NCBI GenBank assembly: GCA_022495005.1
Contig: JAGYXB010001614.1
Location: 62,001 to 126,000, forward strand
Length of the DNA stretch: 64,000 bases
From: Rhyacophila brunnea
Lineage: Eukaryota; Arthropoda; Insecta; Trichoptera; Rhyacophilidae
Reading direction: 5' to 3'
Shown here: in pieces, positions 11,508 to 22,500 of the stretch
Position numbering within the stretch: position 1 is the first letter of the stretch
Layout of the letters: each line of letters begins with the position of its first letter
Position numbers and translations under genes: made by a program
Notes under the pieces: model-generated
Databases searched by the model: none
What the model saw: only the letters and a program-made list of their open reading frames with translations
Told to the model about the DNA's origin: nothing

Positions 11508-11849
11508 CGAGGCATGGAGAGGTCTATGTTGGGCATCACGCGAAAGGACCGTAAGAAAAACGAGTGAGTTAGGAAGCAGACAGGAGTACGCGATGTAATA
11601 GACGTTGCCAAACAGCTGAAATGGAGATGGGCGGGGCACATTGCTCGCCGAAAGGACGGCCGCTGGACAAATGCCGTCATCCAGTGGTACCCAAGGGGCA
11701 TGAAACGGCCACAGGGCCGCCCTAAAAGCCACTGGATTGACGAACTGGTAAAGTTCGGCGGAAATACATGGCAGCGAACGACACAGAACCGAGAGAGTTG
11801 GAAAAAGCTTGGGGAGGCCTTCATCCAGCAGTGGATTGACCCCGGCTGA
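11508..11849 (+). pseudogene. RTE-like LINE, C-terminal end of ORF2 (one stop)
   Basis: One frame reads through 114 codons with a single internal stop (in NE*VRKQT, where a W codon would be TGG). Recognisable blocks are RGMERSMLGITRKDRKKNE, KQLKWRWAGHIARRKDGRW, QWYPRGMKRPQGRPKSHW and ESWKKLGEAFIQQWIDPG, then the natural stop. These are the conserved C-terminal blocks that follow the RT domain in RTE-group elements. GATGATGAT follows at once, the usual RTE tail. The copy is 5'-truncated before the MERAMLG-type motif. It is the best preserved of three copies. Confidence 0.88.
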
Positions 11850-11876
11850 AGATGATGATATAATATTAAATAAATA

Positions 11877-12130
11877 CCCACGATGGCCGCGCGGCTTAAG
11901 CGTTAGCCTATAGCGTCGTGAGTTCCAGGTTCGAATCCTGGGTCTAGCAAATACACATATTGTTTTTCAATTTGCGTTTGAGTCAACCTATTAGGCCCGT
12001 ACCCTGACTATTAGGTTGAGCATGTGGCTACCTGACACCCAATTCTCGTTAAAACAAAATCTGTTAATACAAACCTCTACTCTGTGGAGGCCCATTTGCT
12101 CTTATTAGGATCGGACATGGTCGAAAAAAA
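11877..12130 (+). repeat. SINE-A copy (forward, full length)
   Basis: This is the most complete copy. The A-box-like TGGCCGCGCGG (11884-11894) lies near the start and B-box GGTTCGAATCC at 11929-11939. The common body ends in TCGGACATGGTCGAAAAAAA. It sits only a few bases downstream of the RTE-like tail at 11849, which shows sequential insertion into a target-rich AT spot. Confidence 0.85.
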
Positions 12131-12291
12131 TAGCTCTCGTGGATCATTTGTAACGCTCTGGGCTCTCACTCAAGTGGCTCATATTCGATTCCCAGTGAAG
12201 TCACAATATAGTTATGTGCTTTTCTCAGAGTCTGGGCGTTTTCACTAGTATTTCACTACAATACTTTTATTAGGCCACATTGCCTCTGGTA
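12131..12291 (+). repeat. SINE-B copy (forward)
   Basis: CTCTCGTGGATCATTTGTAA begins a tRNA-like head with a B-box-like ATTCGATTCCC. The body has ATAGTTATGTGCTTTTCTCA and GAGTCTGGGCG. The copy at 28741 shares the same body (TTTATGTGTTTTTCTCAAAG, CCTGGG). It abuts SINE-A directly. Confidence 0.6.
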
Positions 12292-12597
12292 TATTACATA
12301 CATGTATTTTTTTATTAATTAAAACACGTTGATATAATATGTATGTATTATGTATATTTCTTTTTATTAGTAATTCAGTATACATAATTTTTTGAGGTTT
12401 TACCTTATAGGTACCAAGTTCGTTGTATTTCTACGTAACTAAGACTGTATTGAAATTCAATCGATGCAATAATATAAAAAAATATATTTCGTTCTCTATA
12501 GTATGGTAATATTTATGTTTAAGACACTAAACTAATTGAAAACACTAAACATTAAAAATAGTAAGTAACAATATAAATCTTCCATGTTCCTCAGAGA

Positions 12598-12720
12598 AAT
12601 CAATGATGGATGAGTTGGTAGCGTTTGTCTCTGAAACCGGGTATGGGTGCGGGTTCTCAACTGCGTCTGACAAAATTCATAAGTTTTTTTTTTCAATTTG
12701 TGTTAGACTCAATCTTCTAA
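12598..12720 (+). repeat. tRNA-derived SINE, diverged
   Basis: GATGAGTTGGTAGCG resembles an A box and GGGTTCTCAACTG a damaged B box. TCTGACAAAATTCAT and TTTTTTCAATTTGTGTTAGA then resemble the start of the SINE-A body. It is an old or distinct family. Confidence 0.45.
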
Positions 12721-12780
12721 TTCTAAGAGTTTCTAATAGCCTCTCTTATTAAAAAGACTGCTTATATAATAATAATTAGG

Positions 12781-13390
12781 AACTTAATGTACACTTATAT
12801 ATATATGTATATAGACTATATAGTTACTTTATTTACTATATATTTTATTCTTGGAGTTAAAAATTTTCCTTTGTTTATTTTTCGCATATATATTTGTTTG
12901 TTTATAATAGAGTTGACGTAACGTCAAGCAATATCAAATCACCCAGAATGAAATGTCTCCCTAGCACCGACGCACAAGGTGTATTAAAAAATAATCATTT
13001 CACCAAAAATGCTTAAAAAATACTTATTTTAAGAAGCTATTCCGCAGGCAACACTGTTGTAAGAGTTCACTTAGTCGGTTGGAAAATAAAATGTAATGTA
13101 TATAGGGTATAAATGGTAATGCAATATCAATAATGTACACAGTATGAACGTATACATAAAAATTAAGAGGTTCAGATAAGGAACGTTTGAACGTTACAAC
13201 TGTTTCACTTTGGTGTACAGTCACTCGAATGGCAGCGGAACAGGACAAATTGGCCATGCGGACAGATTAACAAGCTTATTTAACAAACTATTACACTGCA
13301 TGATTTTAAATATAAAAACATATTAAAGGGTTCCACCAAAGTTTAAGAATCCTAGACTGTTATTTATATTTCAAATCGTCATCATTAAAT
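12781..13390. other. AT-rich sequence without identified features
   Basis: No gene or named repeat is seen. A short TATATA run lies around 12797-12815. Confidence 0.5.
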
Positions 13391-13391
13391 G

Positions 13392-13480
13392 AGTGCTTCT
13401 CAACCTTTTACACCTGCGATCCACTGAAAACATAAGAAACGTTTTGCGGACCGCTTACACAGATATATTTTTTTTATATA
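13392..13480 (+). mobile_element. hAT-type terminal fragment
   Basis: GTGCTTCTCAACCTTTTACA then GCGATCCACTG and TTTTGCGGACCGC match the common hAT/Charlie-style end, in which CAGTG.TTCTCAACC is followed by complement-type blocks. The first base is G rather than C, so the terminus is damaged. No partner end is found nearby. Confidence 0.4.
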
Positions 13481-13627
13481 GTAACGTTTAATGATGTTTG
13501 ATCGCAGTTAATTTCGTCACGAAAAACCATTAATCTATTTTAAGAACAAACGAATAATGCACTCTTGTAAGTTCACGCGTTTTGAAGATTTTACTGGATT
13601 TTTCGAATAATTCGCGGACCACCATTG

Positions 13628-13672
13628 ATTTTTTTTTCGACCATGTCCGATCCTAATAAGCATGGCCCCTAC
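13628..13672 (-). repeat. SINE-A 3'-end fragment (reverse)
   Basis: TTTTTTTTCGACCATGTCCG followed by ATCCTAATAAGCATGG equals the complement of the SINE-A tail. The rest of the SINE is missing. Confidence 0.6.
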
Positions 13673-14063
13673 ATCCTTAAGCGGGCCCCTAGGATATGAT
13701 CTTTGGCGGGCCACCCTACCTATCGCTAAGAGTAAAGGACGCGCTGCAGTTTCGTTTTCCAAATGGTGTACGCGGTAAAATTAAGGTGTATTTGTATTTT
13801 TAATATGTAGGTACACCCAGTTGAATTACCTATGGAGTACCAAGTATCGACACACAGTTAAAAATGGTATCATGCCTAGAACTAAATATTTTTATTTATA
13901 AATATTACTGAATTAAAATACCGCCGCAGGCAAATTTTTTTTACCATTTGAGCAAATTTGTGATCTGTGTTTATCTCACTTATCTGGTCGACCACCACGC
14001 CAGGCCCTTCCTGAGCCAGGGCCCCCAGGCTAGAGCCTTGTCAGCCCCCCCCCCTTGTGGGGG

Positions 14064-14288
14064 CCTTGCTAATAAGATCATATTATAGGCCTCTACAGAG
14101 TGGAGGTTTGTAACAACAGATTTTTTTACGAGAAATAGATGTCAGCTATTTGCTCAACTTATTAGGTCCATACTCTGACTCATACACAAATTGAAAAACG
14201 ATATGTGTACTTGCCAGACCCAAGATTCAAACCTGGGACCGACGAAGCTATAGGCCGACGCTTAAGCTACGCGCCCAACGCGGCCATT
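14064..14288 (-). repeat. SINE-A copy (reverse)
   Basis: The complement of the SINE-A body is complete from CCTCTACAGAGTGGAGG to the head (CGCGCCCAACGCGGCCAT). The B box is mutated (GATTCAAACC on this strand). A run of ten C lies just left of it at 14043-14055. Confidence 0.8.
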
Positions 14289-14451
14289 GAGTTATATCAT
14301 TGAATTTAATGTGTATATATTTCTGAATACAGCAACAATTTTTTTTTTTTTAAATAATGCTGAAATTAAAATATATATCGTTCACGGTGTATTGTCCGTC
14401 CGGAAAAAAGTTCGTAAACCGAATAGAAAATCCATTATGTCTGATATCATT

Positions 14452-14742
14452 CGGATGTTGATATATTCCACTTGCGTGAGGATGAGTTTAGGTGGACGCT
14501 ATTTTATATTTTTTTTTAATAGGTTCTCCTTAACACACTCTGTGACCTTCTTATAACTTATATAATATGTGTATAATTGTATTTTTACTGCTGTTGTATG
14601 TTTATATTTTCATTTATATCCCTTTTACTACATTTATTTTTCTTTTTTCTTTATAATAATGTTTCATGTCATGTTATAAACATCCTAAATTTATAATTTG
14701 TAATGTCCACAATATGTGAAAAATAAATAAATTGAATTGAAT
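14452..14742 (+). mobile_element. Jockey-like LINE, 3' end (forward)
   Basis: This matches the 3' end of the element at 26172-27340. The last codons are recognisable (DIFHLREDEFRWTLFY, beginning near 14458). The 3' UTR follows, with TTTATAATAATGTTTCATGT and CATGTTATAAACATCC, and finishes at ATAATTTGTAATGTCCAC and AAATAAATAAATTGAATTG. It is a short 5'-truncated insertion. Confidence 0.75.
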
Positions 14743-14828
14743 ACCTATGTCGTATGATCTTGCAAGATTTTTCTAAAATCACCCAGTTCCTACTCTTTCT
14801 CAGTTAAGTACGTAAAGTATTCTAAGAT

Positions 14829-15210
14829 GTCCATATCAGTGTTGCCATCTTTTCAAAGTGTAATTATAGTACAGAGCCTCTGAAATTATAGTATTTGGGA
14901 AAAATATAGTACGCGTTGTCATCTGTTTTGGTTTATTTTTTTTTTAATCTATAGGCTTTTTGTTTCTCAGATAAAAATAACGGTACCTCTTCCTATCGGT
15001 TCCTATTCTTATATTGCAAAATTCTAGTACTTTTCACCAATTTATCGAACGGAAATATCGAAATTTTAGTACTTTTTACATATTTTTCCGGTATTAAAAA
15101 TTATAGTATTTTGGGCGTAATATACCTGTTTTATATCGTGCATAGTACGCGGACCAAAATTATAGTACAAATACTATAATTATAGTACGGTTGGCAACAC
15201 TGGTCCGTAT
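14829..15210. mobile_element. hAT MITE with CAGTGTTGCCA ends and 8-bp TSD (366 bp)
   Basis: The element spans 14837-15202. It starts CAGTGTTGCCATC and ends GTTGGCAACACTG. Flanks GTCCATAT (14829-14836) and GTCCGTAT (15203-15210) differ at one base. The interior repeats an AATTATAGTAC-type 11-mer about nine times in one orientation, ending with AATTATAGTACGG next to the right TIR. Subterminal repeats of this kind commonly bind hAT transposases. No ORF is present. Confidence 0.85.
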
Positions 15211-16080
15211 CATCATTTTATTCAACACCAATACATCAAATTTTTGTTATGTCAAAAGCAAGACAAGGTACGACACGTACGGCCCTAGCCAGAAGCCCAC
15301 ATTTAATTCAGATATTTTTGTACGTTCTCGGTTATCTTCGACACAACTGTCACCAATCAGCGAGTGAGTCGGGCTCTAAAATAGGAATTATTCTATTTAG
15401 GTCACGACTTCAGGGAACGGTCCAAAGTGACATTTCACGATCGGTGGGCAAATGGTCGGAGCAAACGCTGGTGTGAGAATCAACCAATGTAATTTGGGCT
15501 TATAAAATGTCTAGACCGTAGTAAAAAGTTTACCCGAATAAAACAAACCTGTAGATGTTATCTAGATACGCGAAAGAAAACGATTTTAAAATATATGCTT
15601 TCTTTTTCAAGTCCGTCTCGCTTTCGTTTGTATACTGTTTTTCTCAGGGGAATTCCCCCCATGGAGTGGCACCATCTCTCTACTGCATATTTGTGCCCCC
15701 ACTTAAATGCGAGATGACTGAACATTGGTAGCGAGCCAACCATTTTATGGTCAACCTTTCGTTATATGCGCTTGCTTGCTGCACTCCTAAATATACAAAA
15801 ATACTGTAGATATTATAGTAATATACACTAACTAATATATTCTAGAAGTATGGTACTGTACTCATATTATACATTATTATACTAAGATTTTAATCTGCGG
15901 ATGGGCGTATATACCATAGGTACACCAATTTAAAAATAATTTTTAGTCGCAAACTTTGTAATAATAATATTATATCGTAAGTAATAAGTATCTCAATTTG
16001 ATTTATTGATTTACTTTCACGTCACTGAAAAAAGTTAATTATTGCCTAAAAAATAATTTATGACTTAAGGATATTTACAC
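15211..16080. other. Low-copy sequence, no gene called
   Basis: The part at 15245-15480 is more GC-balanced than its flanks and unique in the window. An open frame of 75 codons there (15249-15476) has no motif I recognise. The remainder is AT-rich. Confidence 0.4.
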
Positions 16081-16365
16081 CATATATTTTTTTAACCTTC
16101 CTTTTACGATGCTGTACCGGGCAGCAACGATTTTGGTGCTTGTCAGCGTTATTACAACAACGTAATCACCGTGTCATTCAACAATCGCACAATCGCCGCA
16201 TCTACGATCAGCATATTCTCCAGGTGTGGCATACTTCAATAGATTCGACTATTTTGAGCTTTGTCATCAAAACGCCCCGAAGTTGCAACGATGCGTTGGT
16301 CAGCAAATTACCCAATTGAAAACTACATCAACAATGACTCTCGCAGTTTACCGAATATGCATGTA

Positions 16366-16402
16366 TATAAATAGCAAGTCATAGTTGATGGGTTATCTCA
16401 GT
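16366..16402 (+). promoter_or_regulatory. Candidate Pol II core promoter (TATA + Inr)
   Basis: TATAAATA at 16366-16373 is followed by TCAGT at 16398-16402, the arthropod initiator, about 34 bases from the first T of the TATA box to the initiator A. A palindromic TGCTGTACCGGGCAGCA lies upstream at about 16110-16126, and AATAAAG with a poly-T/CAT tract follows at about 16666. That arrangement suggests an LTR promoter, or less likely a gene start. No ORF of note follows. Confidence 0.4.
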
Positions 16403-16699
16403 CTCATTCTGTTCAATAATCTCAGCCCGTTAACATTCTCAGTATTATCAGTATACTAGTACACGCTGTCATAACTTTGCCCTGTCATTTTACCATTGTA
16501 ATTATTTATTTGTCAGTAACTCTCTCCTCGTTTTAATCGAGCCACTCTAAACTTTCATCCTATAATGCCAATAAATTCCATCCGTTTCGGTGATGTTACC
16601 TTGAGTTACCGTACGGGATTGACAATATTACAGTAGATAAACCGAAATACCTTTTTTACAAGTCTAATAAAGTTTCATCATCATTATTTGCGTTTCTAT

Positions 16700-17890
16700 G
16701 CAAATATCAAAAAAGAATCAAATCTTAATTAAGTATGATCATACAAATATTTCTATGCAACAACAGCCTACAAGACGTCATACTACTATCTTGATCTCAT
16801 CCCTTTCTTTCATATCTCTTTCTCACAACTCAGTATCTCTCTTTGTCGCATATACGTTTTAGATCTATCTCTTTTGTTCGTAATACCACTTTGTTTGCAA
16901 TGTGCATTTATAATTTTTGACACGTAAATGAAATCTGACGGATATCCATCAATTATAGGTATGTATTTACTAAATAATTTAATGGGCTGAGTAACCTAAC
17001 GTGGCATTACAGTAACGAAAGTGTATTGTCAAATCTGGTTGGAGATCACTCGTAAATAAGTAAATCAAAATATCTACAACTATGTCAGTTTGTCTGTGAT
17101 ATATAATCAAGATATTAAGAATAACCTTAATTAATCTATTTTAATTTATTTGAAGAAAAAATTACATCAGCTTCATCTTTGGTGGAGGAAAAATCTAATA
17201 TAGTATACTTACGGTTTCTGTAAGCTTCAACCAACATGATCAGGTACAGAACATAGGTACGTATAATGAGAATATAGAATAAAATAAGGCGGAAATATTT
17301 GCCGTGATTTTGATAATTTTATATTATGTTTTATGACATTTTTAAGAAAGAAAAAAAACTGTTACAGCTTCTGAAAAGCTTTTCTTTATCTAAACGACGA
17401 ATAACGCCGCCCAATTGTAATCAGAAACATAATATATTACATTAAATAGAAAATTTTAAATCGTACTCATAAATTACTTTTCCCTACACATATTAGTTAC
17501 TTAGGCATTTTGCTAACGGGAGTTTCCCTTAGGCATATTCCAACCAAACACAACTGTGAAAGAGAGAGCAATGAGTAAGTAAGTGAGTAGACAAGAGTGG
17601 ACCATTGCCTGCAGTACAAAGATAACGATGTACGTCACCTTATCCGGTGGCGGGGCTTTCCCGAACTTTCAACTCAACCAAAATTGAATTCAACTATTAT
17701 TATATTACACTGTGTCTGGGGAAAAATTATAAGCCTCTTTTCTCTGTTAGGATGGTGACAAATGTGGTATTTGGTTGTGGTGTTTTTTTGCGTATTTTGT
17801 TGTGAGTATATCGAGAATTCAAAATATACTCTGAATATTTTATCACCTTAATTACATACAGATATCACCAACTAATACTATATACAATTG
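16700..17890. other. AT-rich sequence without identified features
   Basis: No gene, RNA or repeat is recognised. Confidence 0.5.
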
Positions 17891-17916
17891 TTTATAGATG
17901 GATGTAATTATTTGAT

Positions 17917-18385
17917 GAAATTGTTCGCAGAGTAAAGCTAGGCTGTAGTGCTTTTGGCCGCCTGAATAATGTCTTCAAAAGTGACCTTCCACTGTACCTA
18001 AAGCTAAAAATGTTTGACCTGTGTGTGCTTCCTGTAATCACATATGTGTGTGAAACATGGACCCTAAGTAAAAGAGAGATCCAGAAACTTAGAGTAGCAG
18101 AACGTGGTATGGAGAGGTGCATGCTGGGCATAACGCGAAAGGACAAAAAGAGGAATGAGTGGATAAAGAAGCAGACAAGGGATTGCGATGTAATAGAGTG
18201 CATTAAAAGCCTCAAATGAAAATGGTACAATAGGTACAAAACGTCTGCAAGGTAGACCAAGAGGCCGTTGGATCGATGAAATGATAAAGTTCTGCGGAAG
18301 TACGTGACAACGCAATGCACAGGACCGAGAGAAGTGGAAGCAGCTTGAAGAGGCATTCATCCAGGAGTTGATAGATTCAGGCTGA
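17917..18385 (+). pseudogene. RTE-like LINE, C-terminal end of ORF2 (deleted, frameshifted)
   Basis: The frame from 17917 reads EIVRRVKLGCSAFGRLNNVF, then LKMFDLCVLPVITYVCETW, TLSKREIQKLRVAERGMERC and MLGITRKDKKRNEWIKKQT to a stop at 18217-18219. The region holding WAGHIARR has been deleted. A shifted frame resumes with GTKRLQGRPRGRWIDEMIKF, one stop, then REKWKQLEEAFIQELIDSG and the natural stop at 18383-18385. GATGATGATGATGATGAT follows as the 3' tail. It starts further upstream than the copy at 11508 and includes the YVCETW block typical of the thumb region. It cannot make a functional protein. Confidence 0.88.
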
Positions 18386-18775
18386 TGATGATGATGATGA
18401 TTATATTTTTTTTAAATGTTGCCATCAATATTAAATTTCTTCTTAGAAGCGGAATACACAGAGTGATTGACTATTAAAGAGAATGTTTGTTTATAATTTG
18501 TTTAACCTTTTGATTGTGTTTACTGTCCTATATATTATAACTATTACATATATTACGATTATTATTATCCAAATATTATTTTCTTATTCAATACTAAATA
18601 ATAATCTTACATAATTATTTTTTATAAGTACAACAATGCAGATAATCATATTTGACTAGCCTCAAACGTGTGTTATGATTAATTTAGTAATTTCATTTAG
18701 CCTAATTGATCATATAGCAGATTCGCCCTGATTGGTATAATTTGAAGTACATCTTAATAAATAATTCGCATGAAT

Positions 18776-18860
18776 CATAGAAGGATCGGAATCACTCACC
18801 CGGAAAGTGAAAGACGTGAGTTTGAATTCCACTCGATCTGACTATTTTCTAGCTTTTTTT
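18776..18860 (+). repeat. Possible tRNA-derived SINE head
   Basis: AGGATCGGAATCACTCACCC then GTGAGTTTGAATTCCACTCG resembles a tRNA-like head with a B-box-like GAGTTTGAATTCC. No second copy was found in the window, so the call is tentative. Confidence 0.3.
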
Positions 18861-18889
18861 CTAATACCTATGCATGTTTTAAATAAACC

Positions 18890-19125
18890 ATTTTTTTTAT
18901 TCAACGAATAAGACGCATGATTTGAGAATGTAACATTCTATATATTAAATATACATAATTTGAAAATACACACTAGACAAAATCATTTTGTAGAAAAAAT
19001 ACGACACCCAACATGACTTGAACCTATATTTACTGGATACTTTTGGATGATTTTCCAATTAATCTACGTCATCTTACTTATTAACGACGATTTTAACTAG
19101 TAGTTGTTACATGAAATGCTTACCA
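18890..19125 (-). repeat. SINE-C copy (reverse)
   Basis: It starts with the complement of the tail (TTTATTCAACGAATAAGACG), runs through CATAATTTGAAAATACACAC and AAAAATACGACACCCAAC, and reaches a decayed tRNA-like head. It extends to GATTTTAACTAGTAGTTGTT and ACATGAAATGC, which is also present beyond the head at 60250-60280. The family is therefore longer than the tRNA-like part. Confidence 0.7.
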
Positions 19126-19356
19126 ATCGAATTGCCAACATTTAATATTTATTACCTATTATTAGGTTTTGACTATTATAGCTTATCGAGTGTATTATTA
19201 GTGATAAGGGGGTTTTTTACAAACACTTCTACTATTATAATAATATACTAAGATATAGTTTTTACCTACCTACTTTATTGTATTAATTTGTTATATAAGT
19301 TAGAGTCAATAAATTGTATTCGTCGAAGTGTGTATTTGCCTTTTGATAGTACCCAT

Positions 19357-19386
19357 ATGAAGATGCCGAAAGGCGAAACCCAGGTC
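19357..19386 (+). ncRNA. Hammerhead-ribozyme-like core, copy 3
   Basis: ATGAAGA stands where CUGANGA is expected (C3 replaced by A). Helix II is GCC/GGC with a GAAA loop (19365-19374). GAAAC (19375-19379) and GGTC (19383-19386) allow a two-pair helix III with a four-base loop. The downstream body (GCAAAATACGACTCAAATGG and on to CCATTAGAATT) matches copies 1 and 2. It is probably inactive because of the C3 change. Confidence 0.45.
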
Positions 19387-19539
19387 GCAAAATACGACTC
19401 AAATGGAATAATATAAAACTTAAATCCATTAGAATTAAAAGTCTCTTCTGTATAGTATTGATATAAAAATTATTTAGTTATTTCTGCTAGGGTTATAGAC
19501 CATTCATGTCTGTAGTTGACTGTACAAGGGTCCTCCATA

Positions 19540-19640
19540 GGGCTTGAAATTGACCGGAACGCACCGAAGCGCCGTTCCGGTTCATAAAATCCCCAAAATT
19601 TTCACTCCGTCTCGTGGAAATATTAATTTGACCGTTTGAG
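19540..19640 (+). mobile_element. hAT-like terminal fragment, copy 1
   Basis: GGGCTTGAAATTGACCGGAA, then CGCCGTTCCGG and CTCCGTCTCGTGGAAA, match the segment at 34258-34375. The CAGTGCTTGAAAT-type start of the second copy suggests a hAT end. Neither copy shows an opposite end. Confidence 0.4.
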
Positions 19641-20123
19641 TGAGGTATGTCATATAATAAATAAAAAATTAGCAGACTTATTTTTTTAAATACATGAGTC
19701 GCCTAGAGTCCTCACTATTAGCAAGTTTGTCATTTTTTACTTAAATATACCAAATTATTTTAAAGGCATTAATCAATATACTTACAGAAAAATAGTTGGC
19801 TATCAAAAATCATTTTAAACTATGTGAAAATCGTTCACAGAGTTGACTGTTGGTGTCATAACTCACATTTTTTAATGAATAGAGTTCTGTCAACAAGGCC
19901 TTTCTCACCAATCAGGGAGGTCTATTTCTCATAGTGTGCTGTGTGTCTGTAGCGTTAGGAGTATTATATAGTTTTTAAAAAAATAATGTAAATCTACTCA
20001 CTCACTCATTGATATTCAAGGGAGTTCAATGCTTTTTTTCTTATTAAAAAAAACAGTGCTCTGGTGGTTTTTGCGATTGTTTGATTTTTTGAATATGTGT
20101 GTTATGAATCTAGCCTACTCACA
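19641..20123. other. AT-rich sequence without identified features
   Basis: No gene or repeat is recognised. Confidence 0.45.
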
Positions 20124-20477
20124 TATGAAGCGCCTAGTTTCAAAAGCCCCTAAAACGATTTTGGGTAGTTTTGAGAAAAATGAGAAAAAAACACATCTAT
20201 TAAATCTGTGAACTTTATGTATTTATTTTTTAATTCGTTACATTCTATAGAGTATTTTGGTTTTCCATTTAGGGGTATTTTAAAAGCACATCCAATCATT
20301 TTAGCGGGTTTGGAAATTTATCCTAATTTTTGATCATACGTATTGAGAGTTTTTGGCGTTTTTTAAAGTTCAATCTTTGGCCATCGTATAGGTAACAAAA
20401 ATATCCATCTAAATACATATCTAACTCAAAAAATTTGAAAAACCGTTTTAGTGGCTTTTGAAACTAGGCGCTTCATA
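20124..20477. mobile_element. Tc1/mariner-like MITE with TA TSD (350 bp)
   Basis: Inverted ends TGAAGCGCCTAGTTTCAAAA (20126 on) and its complement (to 20475) lie between TA dinucleotides at 20124-20125 and 20476-20477. The inverted repeats continue inward through the CTAAAACG block. No transposase ORF is present. TA duplication suggests Tc1/mariner, but TA also lies in an AT-rich context, so the TSD is weak evidence. Confidence 0.65.
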
Positions 20478-20886
20478 TACAATTAGATAACAATGTTAAT
20501 ATTTTTGTAAAATTATCGAGCAATCCGGTTTGAAAAATTTCCCATTTTGAGCGCTTGTCCTACAGTAATGTAGTAAAACTATTTTTTTTATAACATTGTA
20601 TTTTTATACTTCTTCCGGAAACACTATTGTGACAATAATACAAGATAAACATCAAAGGTTATTGTAACTGTTTTTTTTATACAACTTCATAAATAGTTTA
20701 TAAAAGAAACGTACAAATTGGCCGTTCTTTCATTTGAAGCCACTGCCTAAGAGTAAGTTTTCACTATATGTGTGGACTTTGTGGACAAAAGCTTTTCAAA
20801 AGATTTTTTTGAAAGGATTGTGTAACAACGTTTTTGTCCTTTTGAAATATTAAATGTAAGATGGCCATAATGGTGTGAGGGTAGCG

Positions 20887-20940
20887 GTGGGGGGGGGGGG
20901 GAGATTCTTTTCGGAAAGTTTTTTCTTTTTTTTTTTTCAT
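20887..20940. repeat. G run and poly-T tract
   Basis: A run of about 13 G lies near 20889-20901. An interrupted poly-T tract follows at about 20919-20938. These are simple repeats. Confidence 0.7.
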
Positions 20941-21432
20941 TTGTATCTTAACGCCTTTTCTATTCAGATAATTTATTGGGCCGCAGTCTCTTTCAGAAGA
21001 TATACCTACAGGTGTTCATCCAATTTTCCGTTTTGAAAATTTTCGTATCTTAATAATTAAAATGAAACATCACGTTAATCCCGAAGTGAAATATGAATAA
21101 TAAGCGAGAATTAAGGGTGTTGAAAATTTCTAATTCCAGGTGTAATTTTTTTCATATTAAAGCGCCTCTTCATCTTGAGTTTTGGCATTTTCATTTTTCG
21201 TTATTCAAAATGAAAGAAAGGAAATCTTTTTTCAAAATGGTGTTTAATAAATATTAATACATGCCTAATTCATCAAAAACATTTTTTTACTTGAAATAAT
21301 TTTATATTATTAAATTTCTTGCTCAATTTTATTAACATGCCGTGGTACGGCGACGGTGCGAAAGTGATATGTATGACGCGAACTTTCGCAGTACCAAACT
21401 GACATGAAGTGCATTTGAGTTCCTGATAGTAT

Positions 21433-21903
21433 CTTCAAAAGTGACCTCCCGTTGTGTCTTAAGCGTAAAGTATTCAACCAATGTGTGCTACCAACGCTCA
21501 CGTATGCATTAGAAAAATGGATTCTTAATGTTAGAGAAATCAAAAAATTACGAATAGCATAATATGTCATGGAAATGTGCGTGTTGGGCATAATTCGTAA
21601 AAATCACAAAATAAGACGAAGGATGAAAAAGCAGACAAGAGTACCTACGCAATCTGATAGAAGTCGATAAGCAGACCTAGCAATAACCTAAACATGTCGG
21701 TCGGCGAGTAAACAACCACTGGACAAATGCCGACAGTGGTACCCAAGAGGCACTAAATGCCAACAAAGTCGCCCTAAAACCCACCCGCTGGATAAACAAA
21801 CTCATAGAGTTTGCAGGATGTATATGGCAGCAAAGAACTAGGGACATAGAATAGTGGAAAGAGCTAGGGTAGACTTACATCCAGCGGTGGATCGATTCCT
21901 TAC
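21433..21903 (+). pseudogene. RTE-like LINE, C-terminal end (heavily decayed)
   Basis: The blocks FKSDLPLCLKRKVFNQCVLP, LTYALEKW and REIKKLRIA can be aligned with the copy at 17917. Several stops and shifts then break it before a readable GTKCQQSRPK-like block near 21750. The YGCETW-type motif has become YALEKW. Many CpG to TpG or CpA style changes suggest age. It is the oldest of the three RTE-like copies. Confidence 0.75.
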
Positions 21904-22500
21904 AGATAGTATTTTCAAGACATCGTCAATATGGCTGAAGATGGCTTATTAAGAGGTTAATAATATAGAGAAACAATAATATGCTCTTTTTTACTTTTCT
22001 CTAATTGCTGTGATAAAGATACAAAAAATTAAAGCCAAAACCACAAATACAGATATTCCTTAGGTACACTTCAGTTTTTTCGGAAGGAATAATATGCTAA
22101 ACTGTGTGTAGAAAATCTTGATTATTGTTAAACGGTAATACTGTTTGGGCCAATTATGGTAGCGCCAACTCTTTACAATTTTTTTACCAACCTCTCACAA
22201 TCATTGTTGTGCATCCAGGCATGTTATAAATAATTTTAATATCTTCAGACCATCAAAGCATCAAGACTTGCACTAGTTTGTCTGCCCATATAATCATCAA
22301 AGAAATAATTAAATTACAAGTTACGGTTCGCCCAATGCCGCGTCAATCACCGTAATTCATAAACAATCAAAAACTCATTACTCACCCAGAGTGATAGTAC
22401 TAGTTTTATGAGTGCGTTAATATGGACCCAGCCCAGGGTGCCCGCCATATCAACATCGAAGGTTAGTGCCTGGATTTAATCCTAGTGCAATCCCCCCAGC

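Noticed and set aside
11388..11881. Minus-strand frames of 114 and 136 codons
   Set aside because: They lie antisense to the RTE-like coding remnant, whose codon structure keeps the opposite strand open.
17892..18360. Minus-strand frames of 98 and 154 codons
   Set aside because: Antisense shadows of the RTE-like pseudogene at 17917-18385.
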